A program made the position numbers and the translations under genes. From contig NC_060062.1 of NCBI RefSeq assembly GCF_020283565.1, positions 30,006,251-30,070,250 of the forward strand: DNA of 64,000 nucleotides. The letters run 5' to 3'. The notes beneath the pieces were generated by a model. It saw only the letters and a program-made list of their open reading frames with translations. It was not told the DNA's origin and ran no database searches. Numbering within the stretch: position 1 is the first letter of the stretch; each line of letters opens with the position of its first letter. Source of the stretch: Trifolium pratense (lineage: Eukaryota > Streptophyta > Magnoliopsida > Fabales > Fabaceae). Positions 29,301-42,200 of the stretch are shown in pieces.

Positions 29301-32300
29301 ATGGGTAGCTATAGAGTCTGCTTGTGTTTCCGGCGGAGGTTTAAGTCAGGGGAGGCGGTTGCGCCACAGGAGGTTCGGGAGCTGTTTAACGAGTATGCTG
29401 AAGGTGGGGCTCATATGACTTCTGATCAGCTCAGCCGGTTTCTGGCGGAGGTTCAAGGCGAGGTTTATGAGAAGGATGAACTCGACACACAGAAGGTGGT
29501 TGAGGAAGTGTTGCAAAAGCGGCATCATATTACGAAGTTCGCAAGGCATAATCTTACGCTAGATGATTTTCATCATTACCTGTTTTCTACTGAATTGAAT
29601 TCCCCTATCAGATCTCAGGTAATGTATGTGACACTTGATTTTGCTATTTTGTTCCAATTCAAATCCTTGACTTTTATGTCCAATGACACTGTTATGTTTC
29701 TGTCTAATGTTGGATAAATTGGATCTATAACTATTGGATTTTAGAGCGGAGAAGTGTCTCATATAATCTATGACACTGTTATGTTTCTCTAATTCAGGTT
29801 CATCAGGATATGACAGCTCCATTGTCCCATTATTTCATATATACTGGCCATAACTCTTACCTAACAGGAAATCAACTCAGCAGTGATTGTAGTGATGTTC
29901 CTATTATAAAGGCATTGAAAAGAGGTGTAAGAGTTGTTGAGCTTGATATATGGCCTAATTCCAACAAAGATGATGTTATTGTTCTACATGGAAGGTACAT
30001 TGCAAAAAATGGTTTATTTTCAATTTCTCTTTTCAATGTAGCTATTGTGATTCATTCATAAAATTATATGAGCATGAAAAATTACTACTTATTTCAAATG
30101 TCTTATGTGTATGATTATGTTTCCCTTTTAAAAACTCTTTAGAATATGATATGATAGTGTTGTATCTTCTTTTAAGAGTGGAAGAATAAGTGATGGAATA
30201 AAACTTTCATATTCTGTAAAGTTATCTTAGCTTATGTTCATGAATTTATTTATATCTATGCACTAACAAGGGTCTCTTGTGCTTATGTTCATGCTTCGGT
30301 TCATGACAGAATACCATACCGGACTAAATTGAACTGCTACAACCGTTATGTACAATTGAACCGAACCATCAATAGTTTGTCACCAACCGAACTGGTATAA
30401 AGTTCGATGCACCAGTTTTGTTTTTCCGAATCAAAAACACCTTTATGGAAAACCAAACTGTACATTTTCGAACCGAACTGTTTCTTTGTAAACCAGACTG
30501 TTTTTTCTTTGTGAAATTTGTAGCTTTCCAAACCAGACAAGTTGAATACACTAGTCCAGTTCGTAAATTTTGACAGACAGTTCATGAAATGAATTGTGTA
30601 ATAAACACTAGTCCAGTTCGTAAATTGTCTATCACAGTTTTGTTCAGTTCATTTTTACGGTATGGTTCAATTTTATGTTTTTTGTAACAGTCCTACTTTG
30701 CTAGTAACCTTTTCCTTTCATTATTTTTTTTCATATGTAAAATCTGTGTTCGCCGGTGAATGTAGGACATTGACAACACCTGTGGATTTGATCAAATGTT
30801 TGAAATCGATTAAAGAACATGCTTTTTCGGCATCTCCCTATCCGGTCATAATAACGCTGGAAGACCATCTTACATCAGACCTTCAAGCAAAAGCTGCTCA
30901 GGTAATTTGTTTATATATGAAATGATTAAATCAATCAAAAAATTGGAATTAAAAACCATCATTCTGCTTCTATGAAATTAGATGATAACTAAAACATTTG
31001 GAGATATGCTATTCTGTCCAAATGACGAAAGCTTAAACAATGTTCCGTCACCTGAAGAACTGAAGTACAAGATCATGATATCAACAAAACCTCCAAAAGA
31101 GTACTTAAATTCTAAGAGTGTGAGGGAGAATTCAAAACAATTGCTGAAATCCAAATCGAAGGATTCTGATGAAGATGAATGGGGAAAAGTAGTCAACGAT
31201 GTTGTTAATACACAAAATGAAGATGATAAGGTGAGTTAAGCTAGGAATTGCACTTTATAACTCCCTATATTTTCACATTTCTTTTGGACTTGTTTGGATA
31301 AACAACTTTATTAAGTGCTTATAGCTTAAGCGCTTATCATATCTAAGTGTTTAAGCATAAACCTGTTCTATAGCAAAAGATAAAATAATGTCAAAACAGT
31401 TTTTATATAAGCTAAAAACTATTTCCATAAGCTATATTCTAAACAAATCTCACAAGAGTTCTTGTTAGTAGATAAGCTCAAATAAACCAATTCAATCAGT
31501 CTTCTGATTTTTTCTATTTTCTTGCAGGGTGATTTTGAGTCAAATCAACACAATGATGATGATGATGAATCAAATGATGATGAATATGAAACAAATCAGG
31601 AGAGTGAATATAAGCGTCTAATCGCTATTCGTGCTGGAAAACCTAAGGGTAGTCTTAAGGAAGCCTTAAAAGTTGAAGATGATAAAGTGAGACGCCTTAG
31701 CTTAAGCGAACAACAGATTGAAAAGGCTTCTGAGTCGCTCGGAACTGATCTTATCAGGTAATATCTGATTTCATATTGAATATCGTATCAGTTATACTAT
31801 TATTAATTAAAGGGACACTAATAATGGTCATTCTACATCTGTTACCGAGAGGATTTGAACTCCGCCACTTGAGGTTACAAAATCAAATTTCGGTTATACG
31901 CTTCAACCTTAAGCATACAAAAAATATACTGATTCTCTTCTACTTTTCAACATTCTAATTGCAATCCTTTCAATTTTGTTTCATAGATTCACCCAGAAAA
32001 ACTTTTTGAGGATATATCCGAAGGGTACACGGGTGACCTCGTCCAACTACAAGCCATTTGTTAGCTGGATGCATGGTGCTCAAATGGTTGCATTCAATAT
32101 GCAAGGTTATGGAAGAAATCTTTGGTTGATGCATGGAATGTTTAGATCCAATGGAGGATGTGGTTATGTGAAAAAGCCAGATTTTCTTATGAATGTAGGT
32201 CCTAATAATGAGGTATTCAATCCTAAAGTTAAGTTGGAAGTGAAGAAGACTCTTAAGGTGAGGATATTATCAAAATGAAACATTTAGCAAAATGTACATT

Positions 32301-32572
32301 TTTATTACATTGTATTTAATTTAGTCTCATCACTTGATAGGTGAAAATATATGGGGGAGATGGATGGAGTATGGATTTCAAACAAACTCACTTTGACTTA
32401 TATTCTCCGCCAGATTTTTATGTCAGGGTAAGATTACTCCTTAATTGCTTATACGCCAATACTACTACTCCTTAATTGAGTTAGGCCCAATATAAAAATC
32501 TAACATGGTATCAGAGCCTACGTTTCGGGCCACCCACCTTACAAAATCAGCTTGTAAGGTGAGAATTGCCTC

Positions 32573-32651
<79 letters not shown>

Positions 32652-33301
32652 TATTCATATCATATTGCAACCGATGTGAAACTTCTTAACAGCTACAACT
32701 CGCATGTACCATAAGATACTGATAACCTCGTTTGAAAGAGTTTATGATAATTGTTTACCACATGTACATAAGCAGTGTTCAGATTATTTCAATAACCTGT
32801 GCAAAGATAACTTGCATGAAAAACAACACACAAGTCATATGAAAAACAATTTAACCACATTCTTTCGACGAGTACAGAAATAGCTTATACGTAAGTGTTT
32901 ATATCATATATGATAATCACTTATAAATAAGCATTTAATTAAGTCGTCTCCCCAAACACACCTTCGGTACTTCCTGCATGAGCTTACATTTTCGGTTTGT
33001 GATGCAGGTTGGCATAGCTGGAGTACCAGCTGATGTAACAACGAAGAAAACAAAGATAATAGAAGATAATTGGACACCAACTTGGGAAGAAGAGTTTAAA
33101 TTCCCTTTAACCGTACCGGAACTGGCTTTGCTTAGAGTGGAAGTGCATGAATATGACATGTCTGAGACAGATGATTTTGGAGGCCAAACTTGTTTACCAA
33201 TCGCTGAACTGAAACAAGGGATTCGCGCTGTTCCACTCTACGACCGAAAAGGAGAAAAGTACAACTCAGTTAGGCTTCTTATGCGATTCGATTTTATTTA
33301 A
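29301..33301 (+). CDS. PLC: Phosphoinositide-specific phospholipase C, copy 1
   Basis: Hydrolyses phosphoinositides at the plasma membrane, releasing diacylglycerol and inositol phosphates in a Ca2+-dependent way. Eight exons: 29301-29618, 29798-29994, 30766-30901, 30982-31230, 31528-31757, 31987-32257, 32341-32427 and 33008-33301. Together they make 1782 bases and 593 residues, normal for plants. Domain order is an EF-hand-like N terminus (about 1-106), the X domain with His124 ([10 protein letters not shown]), Glu154 and Asp156 (VVELDIWPN) and His170 (LHGRTLT), then an acidic linker ([13 protein letters not shown]). The Y domain follows ([35 protein letters not shown]), then a C-terminal C2 domain (VGIAGVPAD onward) ending MRFDFI. 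No break was seen. Its introns hold a TRIM-like remnant and MITE traces. Confidence 0.95.
31268..31495. repeat. MITE-like sequence in PLC copy 1 intron 4
   Basis: Starts TTGTTTGGATAAACAAC and ends with AGCTCAAATAAACC-like text, partly inverted. A related short piece lies at about 32880-32965 in intron 7. No target duplication was established. Confidence 0.45.
32470..32715 (+). mobile_element. TRIM/LTR remnant with tRNA-Met primer site in PLC copy 1 intron 7
   Basis: Contains TGGTATCAGAGCC (32506-32518), the standard initiator-tRNA primer-binding sequence of plant LTR elements, next to ACCTTACAAAATCAGCTTGT-type text and, after the AT run, AACCGATGTGAAACTTCTTA. These resemble short non-autonomous LTR elements of legumes. 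Limits are uncertain. Confidence 0.5.
32574..32648. repeat. (AT)n microsatellite in PLC copy 1 intron 7
   Basis: Long uninterrupted AT dinucleotide run of about 37 units within the retroelement remnant. Confidence 0.95.
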
Positions 33302-34019
33302 GCTGTTCTTTTGTACTTGGAGTATGTTTCTTTTATTATGAAAAAGAATGTTACAACTTTTTTCTCAAATTAAACTTTGTGTTTTTCCTGTTTGGGTTTT
33401 GATCATGTGGATTTGGCTTAAACTTTCAAAAGATGTATATGTTCTGTGACTTTGTTCATTTGATTAATGATTATATAAGTAAATAAAAATTTAAAATAGC
33501 AACAGAATCAAAGTATACATATTAAATTTGACTGGCATGTTTTAAAAATGATATATGATTGTAATTATTCAACAATGATGACACATATTCTATTGATAAA
33601 ATCATAAGATGCACAAGTTACCCTGAACATTGTTTTATGATCCTGACCTATATTGCATCAAAAAAGAATGTGTTCAGGTACAAAATTCTGGATTGTATAC
33701 ATATAATATATTATATAGCCCATGTTCGGTACATTATTTTTACCTCTAGCTAGGTTTATTCACCGTATTTAAACTCAAACTAAGAAAAATTCTCTTTGGA
33801 TCCCTCAATATGTTCGACCTGAGGCCCCTAAACATGGTTTGAAAAATTCTCTTTATGCCCCTCAATATTCCTAAAAAAATTTATCGTAAAAATATCCCTA
33901 AAGAATGTTAAATTAAATCTAAAAACTTTTAAAGAAAGATTAAATAAGTATTTTGTCTATAAAAAACATTGCGCGTGTCAGCTTCAAAACCTGTTTCCGA
34001 ACTTTGATTTCAAGGCATT
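33302..34019. other. 3' UTR of PLC copy 1 and intergenic sequence
   Basis: The first 200 bases or so probably contain the 3' UTR and polyadenylation region. No further gene or element was recognised. Confidence 0.4.
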
Positions 34020-34345
34020 ATTTCACTTCACATTTTCTTGAGCCTTCCTACTTATAGATTGGGACTCTTATTTGTTTCATACCTGAAATGAAAGAAAAGG
34101 CAAGCAAGTTAGGGACTCTTCAAATAGCTATCTCGATACAGATCCTTGAAACCCTGAATTAAGGGCATGTCTTGCATTTCGGAAGTTCTCGCTTACCGAG
34201 CGACGCGAAGAGTTCCAGACCGGTGCTTGTACGTCTGCCCCATTCCTGGGTCGATAGAGTCCACGAACGGAGTGAACCAAGTCAAATGAAGAGTCTAGTG
34301 TCTGATATTCGACCCCGACTCCTACATGATATATGCAATGTTCCT
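34020..34345. other. Possible mitochondrial DNA insertion (NUMT), short copy
   Basis: More GC-rich and repeat-free than its surroundings, with text in the style of plant mitochondrial intergenic DNA, for example CTGAAATGAAAGAAAAGGCA and GAAGAGTTCCAGACCGGTGC. It matches the left and right parts of 47345-47795, which has about 190 extra bases in the middle. No mitochondrial gene was recognised, so the origin is a judgement from style. Confidence 0.45.
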
Positions 34346-35030
34346 ACCAACTCACAAGACAAAATTAAATTCTTTTTATTTTCGGTGACTAAAACAAAAA
34401 TTCTATATAGTTTTTCAAGTTAGTTACCACAGTTATGTCAAAAGTGAATTTTGAGTTATAAAAGTGAATTTTTTTTTTGTTAAATAGGAGTATGTTTTTG
34501 GTCCCAATAGTTTATCATAATTTTTATTTTAGCCCATGAAATTTTTTTCCACACTTTTTAGTCCGGAAGTTTTTTTCGTCAATGTTTTTAGTCCTTCAAC
34601 TCGTGCATACCATTTTAAATTTTAAATTTTTTTTTCCTGCGGTAATGTTTAGTACATTATATGAATCTCTGTTACAAAAGTTTAAATTTTTTTAACAAAA
34701 GATGAATTGAATATGAATATTTAGTTTTTTCACATAAAAATTCATAAATAATTCATCTTATGTTACAAAACTCTAAATTTTTATCGGAGATATTTTTTTA
34801 ATATTATAAATATGAATACAAAAATTGAAATATACACACGTTGAATGAAAATTATGAACTTACAACATTGACAAAAACAATTTCATGAAGTGTTAAAAAA
34901 TCTTCATAAAATAAAATTCTAGAAAACGCACCAAAAACATATTTATCCGTTTTTTTTTAATCAAATTATTACTAATTTTTTACTAGTAGGTCGGAAACAC
35001 TCTTTGTTTCCAAACAAAAAAATTAAAGAA
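34346..35030. other. AT-rich stretch with a MITE-like inverted repeat
   Basis: About 34486-34948 begins GGAGTATGTTTTTGGTCCC and ends ACCAAAAACATATTTATCC, imperfect inverted ends suggesting a MITE. No target duplication was established and no gene was seen. Confidence 0.4.
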
Positions 35031-36129
35031 AAGAAACTTTCACTCTCTCGATTCAAAGTCGCTCTCAAACGTTCTATATTCGATCAGAGTTTCGTCATTC
35101 TTCTCCAACAGCAATTTGAAATGCATTGCGGTTTGATTTTCACGAGCATTCAAGAATCTTCAAAAACTCTCGTGATTCTTCACTGACAGTTTTCAAATTG
35201 ATTTCAGAATCAATTGATTATGGTATTTGGTGATTTTCTGTTTCATGTGATTTTATCTCCAGATATTTCAGTTAAAGTAGATTTTAACTTTGATTAGGGT
35301 TTTCATTTTTCTAATTTGATTTTTGTACGTTTAAGATTTGAAAAAACGTTTACACGTGCCTAACCCTTTCTTCTCTGTTTTTTCATTCGTTAAGTTTCAA
35401 GATCGTTTCTTTTTTCAAGATTCAGAGTTCTTCTCCCCTTGCTTCAACTGGGTTCCCTCCAATTTCTCATAAATCGCTATATTATTTTTATTCAAATTCA
35501 AATCCCAATTCACATTCTTGAAAAAAAAAAATTGTGACTTTTCGTTTCTGTCAAGAATTTTTTAGAGGGGACAAGGTTGATTATCTAGGGGGCAAGAGTT
35601 TTTCATGCCTTAATTGAATCTTATGATTCTTATCCATGAGGTATTAGCCTCTACTGTTTAATTGGGCAGTTTAGTATAGATCACTGTAAAATTCTTGGTG
35701 GGATTAGATTTTGTTTGTGGGTTTTGGAGATCAAACGTGTTTGATCTGTTAATTTGCAGAAAAATTATTGCTTTTGTCACATAATTGTTTGATTAATTTT
35801 TGGGGGTTTAGAGGACTTGAAGGGCGAGTGAGGGTATTAATTGGTTTTGGTTTTGTTGTTTGTGTAATCAGTTGCATTGCAATGTTGGGCGGAACACCGA
35901 CTGGGGCAGGAGGTTTTATGAGGCAGAGACATAGTCTGGGTTATGCTAGTAGTGGTGATGACTTGGAAGATGATGCATGTTCGAGGCTGCGTAATTTTCT
36001 GCCTCCGAGGATGTGGGATGAGATGCTAGAAAATTCTCTTTGGCTTGCTTGAGCTGGTTTTATTCTATACTATGGTGATCAGCATTCCAATTTCATATAT
36101 CTCATGTGCCATGGCGATCGTATTAGAAG
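35031..36129 (+). pseudogene. Truncated first exon of a conserved plant membrane-protein gene
   Basis: 35031-35190 looks like a CT-rich 5' UTR, and an AG acceptor precedes the start codon at 35882. The frame reads MLGGTPTGAGGFMRQRHSLG, then ASSGDDLEDDACSR, and WDEMLENSLWLA. An in-frame TGA follows at 36050-36052, after which the frame continues AGFILYYGDQHSNFIYL and ends at a splice donor at 36130. From memory, the N terminus and the YYGDxxSN block belong to a small multi-pass membrane protein family of plants (possibly TMEM128-like; weakly held). I found no later exons. The sequence downstream is the complex repeat. Non-functional as read. Confidence 0.6.
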
Positions 36130-36599
36130 GTAACAATATTCTAAGTTCACTTTAATTGTAATGGTTTGAGTTATATATATAAACTGCTGCTGGTACTTTA
36201 ATTAACTCAATGTTTACGATTTCCTTGAAGCTGATGAACTAGTAGTTAGTATTTATGATTTTTGTTTTTATTGTACCTAAAATGGTGGCAGGAATTTGTT
36301 TCAAAGCCTTGACAGGTTAGCCTCCGTGGTCAGTTGAGTGTCGAGGTTTAACTGTTTAGGAATATGTTGAATATGTTAATTAGATAGAACTTCTTAACTG
36401 TTATAGTCTTCCCTTACTTATAAGTTGAAGGTGGTGTCAACTGTGAAGCTCACGACATTGTGAGCCATCCATGTTGTCGGATGTGTAAGGAACTAAGGTC
36501 TAAGGATAACGGTCGACACTCGACAGGGATAATTTTAAAGTTTTGTGTTTTTGAAGTCGTAAAAATGAAAGGGATATTTGATTTTTGTATGGTGACTAA
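36130..36599. other. Non-coding, possible intron of the truncated gene
   Basis: No coding sequence seen. May be the start of the intron that follows the membrane-protein exon. Confidence 0.35.
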
Positions 36600-37689
36600 T
36601 TTTTTGGTTCTAACTAACTGCTTAATCAGTACTACGTGGTAAAGTGCAAAGAGTGCAATGGTGAAAGCAAAGAGATTTGATTCTTTGCAGGGTAAAATGG
36701 TTAACTCCAAAAGCCAAAAAAAAAAAAAAAAAAACTCTTTAGGATAAGTCCTGAAATTTGAAAATTTTGGTCTCTAGAAATAATTGCGGCTAAAATTAAT
36801 GAGTACTGGGCCAATGAACTTGGCCCTCTAAAACACAAAAGCCCATGATATAACTTTATAAGGACGCACCTTCTGTCATCAGTTACACACAACTTTCTGT
36901 CTACGCTATCTGTTTCATTCTTTTATTTATGCAGCTCAGTTTCTCTACGCATTGTTTCATTCTTTTTTTTTTTCTTCAATAGCAACAATATAATGAAACA
37001 CAAAGCAACAACTTATGTAGAATTCTGGTGAAAAGAATTGCAACGGATTGGAACATAAAGCTAGCATATGAGAATGATCAAAGAAAAAGCGGAAATTTAT
37101 CCGGAGAAACAACCTTCAATTTTCTCTGCATAGGAAAAAGGTACCCTTTTTTACATTCTTGATAATTAAAAAATGTTCAATCTTCTGCACAAAAAAACAA
37201 AACACTTTAATTGAGGAAACATGCTATGTCCCAAAACTCTATTTGACACCAATGTTATGAAAGATGATTTTTCATATGATCAATTTCTTGACAAACCTCT
37301 ATGAATGTTGGTCAAGAAACGGTTCTACAGGTTGATATACCAATTTTTCTCTTGCAAAATGTTCTAGCTTGCTGAAAGTTTTTCAATCTTCTGCACGAAA
37401 AAACAAAACACTTTAATTGAGGAAACATGCTATGTCCCAAAACTCTATTTGACACCAATGTTATGAAAGATGATTTTTCATATGATCAATTTATTGACGA
37501 AACCTCTATGAATGTTGGTCAAGAAACGGTTATACTGGTTGAAATACCAATTTTTCTCTTGCAAAATGTTCTAGCTTGCTGAAAGTTTTTGTACGATGTA
37601 AATTCGGATCAAAATGGTTAAATGTCTATTTAACCCTTACATCCAGTTATTATTCATTATTGGAATTATGAAATGGTATCTTTAAGTTA

Positions 37690-38310
37690 TTAATGACTCT
37701 TACTCGATGACTCTATATAAATTATGAGATGGTTAATATTTTACTCGATGACCCTTAAGTCCGATTAAGTCCAATTTCTATTGGCAATATAAATTATGTA
37801 ATGGATATATGTTGCTTCGGTGACCCTTAAGTCCATTTTTTATTGGACTATATAATTCTTAGATGGTTATTTGTTGCCTTAATGACCCTCGCCTCAATAT
37901 GTGGATAAATGTTGCCTCAAATAAGTCCAATTTCTATTGGCTATATAAATTATGTGATGGATATATGTTGCTTCGATGATTCTTAAGTCCATTTTTTATT
38001 GGACTATATAAATTCTTAGATGGTTATATGTTGCCTTGATGACTCTTGCCTCAATATGTGGATAAATGTTGCTTCGATTAAGTCCAGTTTCTACTGGCTA
38101 TACAAATTATGTGATGGATATATGTTGCTCCGATGACCCTTAAGTCCATTTTTTATTGGACTAAATAAATCTTAGATGGTTATATGTTACCTTGATGACC
38201 CTTGCCTCAATATGTGGATAAATGTTTCCTCGAATAAGTCCAATTTCTATTGGCTATATAAAATATGTGATGAATACAAGTTGTTTTGATGACCCTTAAG
38301 TCGGTTCGAT
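37690..38310 (+). repeat. Tandem array of 157-bp units, array 1
   Basis: About four units, with AAGTCCAATTTCTATTGG at roughly 37767, 37922, 38080 and 38237. Each unit consists of two related halves, each with a small inverted repeat (CCAAT-TTCT-ATTGG in one, GTCCA...TGGAC in the other) next to GATGACCCTT. Confidence 0.9.
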
Positions 38311-39479
38311 GATGCTTAAGATGACCCAAATGCAATCTTGCAAAATGTGCTAGCTTGCTTGGTGAAAGCAAAGAGATATGATTCTACGCATTGTTTCATT
38401 CTTTTTTTTCTTCAATAGCAACAATATAATGAAACACAAAGCAACGACTTATGTAGAATTCTGGCGAAAAGAAGTGCATCGGATTGGAACATAAAGCAAG
38501 TGTCTTGGCGAGAATTTTCTCCGAAGAACAACATTCAGTTTTCTCTGCCAAAGAAACAACATTCAATTTTCTCTGCATTGGAAAAAGGTACCCTTTTTTA
38601 CACTCTTGATAATTCAAAAATGTTAAGTCCTCTGCACGAAAAAACAGAACACTTTAATTGAGGAAATATGCTATGTCCCAAAACTCTATTTGACACCAAT
38701 ATTATGAAAGATGATTTTCCATATGATCAATTTCTTGACAAACCTCTATGAATGTTGGTCAAGAGATGGTTCTACAGGTTGAAGTACCCATTTTTCCCAT
38801 TTCTTTTATCGTACAAGAACATTCCAATTTGGGATATTTTTTTCAATTGCAACATACTGGTTTATCATTGATACCTTGTTCGGAGACCCATTTTTTCATT
38901 CTTGATTATTCAAGAATATTTAATCTTCTACTTGAAAAAAAAAAACAGTGGTTTAAGATTTTTGTGGGATACTGATTTTATTATTCTTCTAATGGATGAG
39001 ATGTCTTGATGATTCAAATTTTCTGCATGAAAAAGGTACCATTTTTTACATTCTTGATGATTCAAAATTGTTCAATCTTCTGCAAGAAAAAAGAAAACAC
39101 TTACATTGAGGAAACATGCTATGTCCCAAAACTCTGTTTGACACCAATGTTTTGAAAGATGATTTATTCATACGAACAATTTCATGGCAAACCTCTATGA
39201 ATGTTGGTCAAAAAAAGGTTCCACATGTTGAAATACCCAATTTTCTCTTTTTTTTTTTTTATTGTACAAGAATATTCAATCTTCTGCATGACAGAAATGT
39301 GATCCCCCCAAGACCCTTTTTGGCACTAATATAGTGAAAGACATTGTTTTTTAAAGTTTGCTACAGTATTTTGGATTTATTCTTCGATGACCCAAATGCA
39401 ATCTTTCAAAATGTGCGAGCTTGCTGAAAGTTTTTGTATGATGTAAATTTGTTATTGGAATTATGAAATGGTATCTTTG

Positions 39480-40400
39480 AGTTATTAATGACCCTTACTC
39501 GATGACTATATAAATTATGAGATGGTTAACATTTTACTCGGTGACCCTTAAGTCCGATTTAGTCCAATTTCTATTGGCAATATAAATTATGTAATGGATA
39601 TATGTTGCTTCGACAACCCATGAGTTCATTTTTTATTGGAATATATAATTCTTAGATGGTTATATGTTTCCTTAATGACCCTCGCCTCAATATGTGGATA
39701 AATGTTGTCTATTGGCTATATAAATTATGTGATGGATATATGTTGCTTCAATGACCCCCTAAGTCCATTTTTGATTGGACTAAATAAATTGTTAGATGGT
39801 TATTTATTGATTTGATGACCCTTCCCTCAATATGTGGATAACTGTTGCCTCGAATAAGTCCAATTTCTATTGGCTATATAAATTATGTGATTGATATATA
39901 TTGCTTCGACACCCTTAAGTCCATTTTTATTGGACTATATAAATTCTTGGATGGTTATATGTTGCCTTAAATGACCCTCGCCTCAATATGTGGATAAATG
40001 TTGCCTCGAATAAGTCCAATTTCTATTGGCTATATAAATTATGTGATGGATATATGTTGCTTCGATGATCTTAAGTCCATTTTTTATTGGACTATATAAA
40101 TTCTTAGATGGTTATATGTTGCCTTGATGACTCTTGCCTCAATATGTGGATAAATGTTGCCTCAATTAAGTCCAATTTCTATTGGCTATATAAATTATGT
40201 GATGGATATATGTTTTGCTTCGACGACCCTTAAGTCCATTTTTTATTGGACTAAATGAATTCTTAGATGGTTATATGTTGCCTTGATGACCCTTGCCTCA
40301 ATATGTGGATAAATGTTGCCTCGAATAAGTCCAATTTCTATTGGCTATATAAAATATGTGAGGGATATAAGTTGTTTTGATGACCCTTAAGTCGGTTCAA
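39480..40400 (+). repeat. Tandem array of 157-bp units, array 2
   Basis: About six units of the same family as array 1, some with short deletions (one half-unit is missing near 39710). Ends with a diverged unit at about 40325-40400. Confidence 0.9.
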
Positions 40401-42200
40401 TGATGACCAATTGATATTCGTTATGTGAAATTTTGAGATGGTATTTTTGTGCCACCTGGACCTAGCATTTATAGTGTAAACTTTTTAATCATTGATTGAA
40501 TGAAGGGAATGCAGAGAAGCCTTTGATTCTTTGGGGTGCACTGATGCATGTATAATTGGGACAACTTATTTGGTATCCCTTGGATCTGCTCTTTTATGGT
40601 TTTACAATTTCATATAATTTTCCATTCCCCCTTTCCTTGTGTGAGTGGAAACTGGCCAAGTACATGAATTCAATTTACTACTGCCAAGGGAAAAGTAGTT
40701 CTATGTCACTTTTCTTTAACTCAAATTGTGTTTGGTTACTGAATTTTTTGTTCTAACTAACTGATTAATCAGTACTACATGGTAAAGTGCAAAGAGTGCA
40801 AAATATGATATGGTGAAAGCAAAGAGATATGATTCTACGCATTGTTTCATTCTTTTTCTTCTTCTTCAAGAACAACAAGATAATGAAACACAAAGCAACG
40901 GCTTACGTAGAATTCTGGCGAAAAGAAGTGCTACGGATTGGAACATAATGCAAGCAGATGTCTTGTCGAGTTTTTCTCCGAAGAACAACATTCAATTTTC
41001 TCTACATAGGAAAAAGGTACCCTTTTTTACATTCTATGATAATTCAAAAACGTTCAATCTTCTGCACGAAAAAACAAAACACTTTAATTGAGGAAACATG
41101 CTATGTCCCAAAACTCTATTTGACACCAATGTTATGAAAGATGATTTTTCATATGATCAATTTCTTGACAAACCTCTATGAATGTTGGTCAAGTGACGCT
41201 TCTACAGGTGGAAAAACCCATTTTTCTCATTTTGTTTATCGTACAAGAACATTCAATCTTCTGCTTTAGAAAAATGTGATCGGTCCCAAGGCTATATAAA
41301 TTATGTGATGGATATAAGTTGCTTTGATGATCCTTAAGTCGGTTTGATGACGCAGACCAATTGATATTCGTTATGTGAATTTTGAGATGGTATTTTTGTG
41401 CCATCTGGACCTTGCATTTATAGTGTAAACTTTTAATCATTCTTTTTAATCATTGAATGAAGGGAAAGCAGAGAAGCCTTTGATTCTTTGGGGTGCACTG
41501 ATGCATGTATAATTGCGACAACTTATTTGGCATCCCTTGGTTCTGCTCTTTTTTGGTTTTACAATTTCATATAATTTTCCGTTCACCCTTTCCTTGTGTG
41601 AGTGGAAACTGGCCAAGTACTTGAAGTCGATTTACTACTGCTAAGATACCACTTTTCTTTAACTCAAATAGTGAATGGTGACTGACTTTTTTGTTCTAAC
41701 TAATTGCTTAATCAGTACTACATGGTAAAGTGCAAAGAGTGCAAAATATGAAATGATACGGTGAAAGCAAAGAGATATGATTCTTTGCAGGGTAAAATGG
41801 TTAACTCCAAAAGCAAAAAACAATTCTTTAGGAAAGTCCTGAAATTTGTAAATTTTGATCTCTAGAAATAATTGCGGCTAAAGAAAGTACTGTGCAACTG
41901 AAAAGTTGGGGTTCATCATCATAAATAATGTGATATAATTTAATCTATATACAAAATTAAGTTTTATTTTGGTATATAGAGCTATAACTATGTGCAAGTG
42001 AATTAAGTTGCGCAAAAATGCTTGTGTTTTTCTTCGATGACCCTTAAGTCCATTTTTTATTGGACTATATAAATTCTTAGATGGTTATATGTTGCCTTGA
42101 TGACCCTTGCCTCAATATGTGGATAAATGTTGCTTCGATTAAGTCCAATTTCTATTGGCTATATAAATTATGTGATGGATATAAGTTACTTTGATGACCC

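Larger units (their letters stand above)
36600..42200 (+). repeat. Complex higher-order repeat region
   Basis: Several modules recur. Module E (TTAATCAGTACTAC...) lies at about 36600, 40745 and 41690; module A (ACGCATTGTTTCATTC...) at about 36945, 38390 and 40837. Module B (CAATCTTCTGCACGAAAAAA ... GAATGTTGGTCAAG) lies at about 37170, 37385, 38615, 39060 and 41045. Module C (157-bp tandem units) fills 37690-38310 and 39480-40400 with a single unit near 42035. Module D (TTATAGTGTAAACTTTTAAT...) lies at about 40400 and 41360. The order suggests repeated unequal duplication of one ancestral segment. No protein-coding frame spans it. Confidence 0.88.

Noticed and set aside
37690..40400. CRISPR-like array
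   Set aside because: Units are contiguous 157-bp tandem repeats with no unique spacers, in a plant nuclear context.
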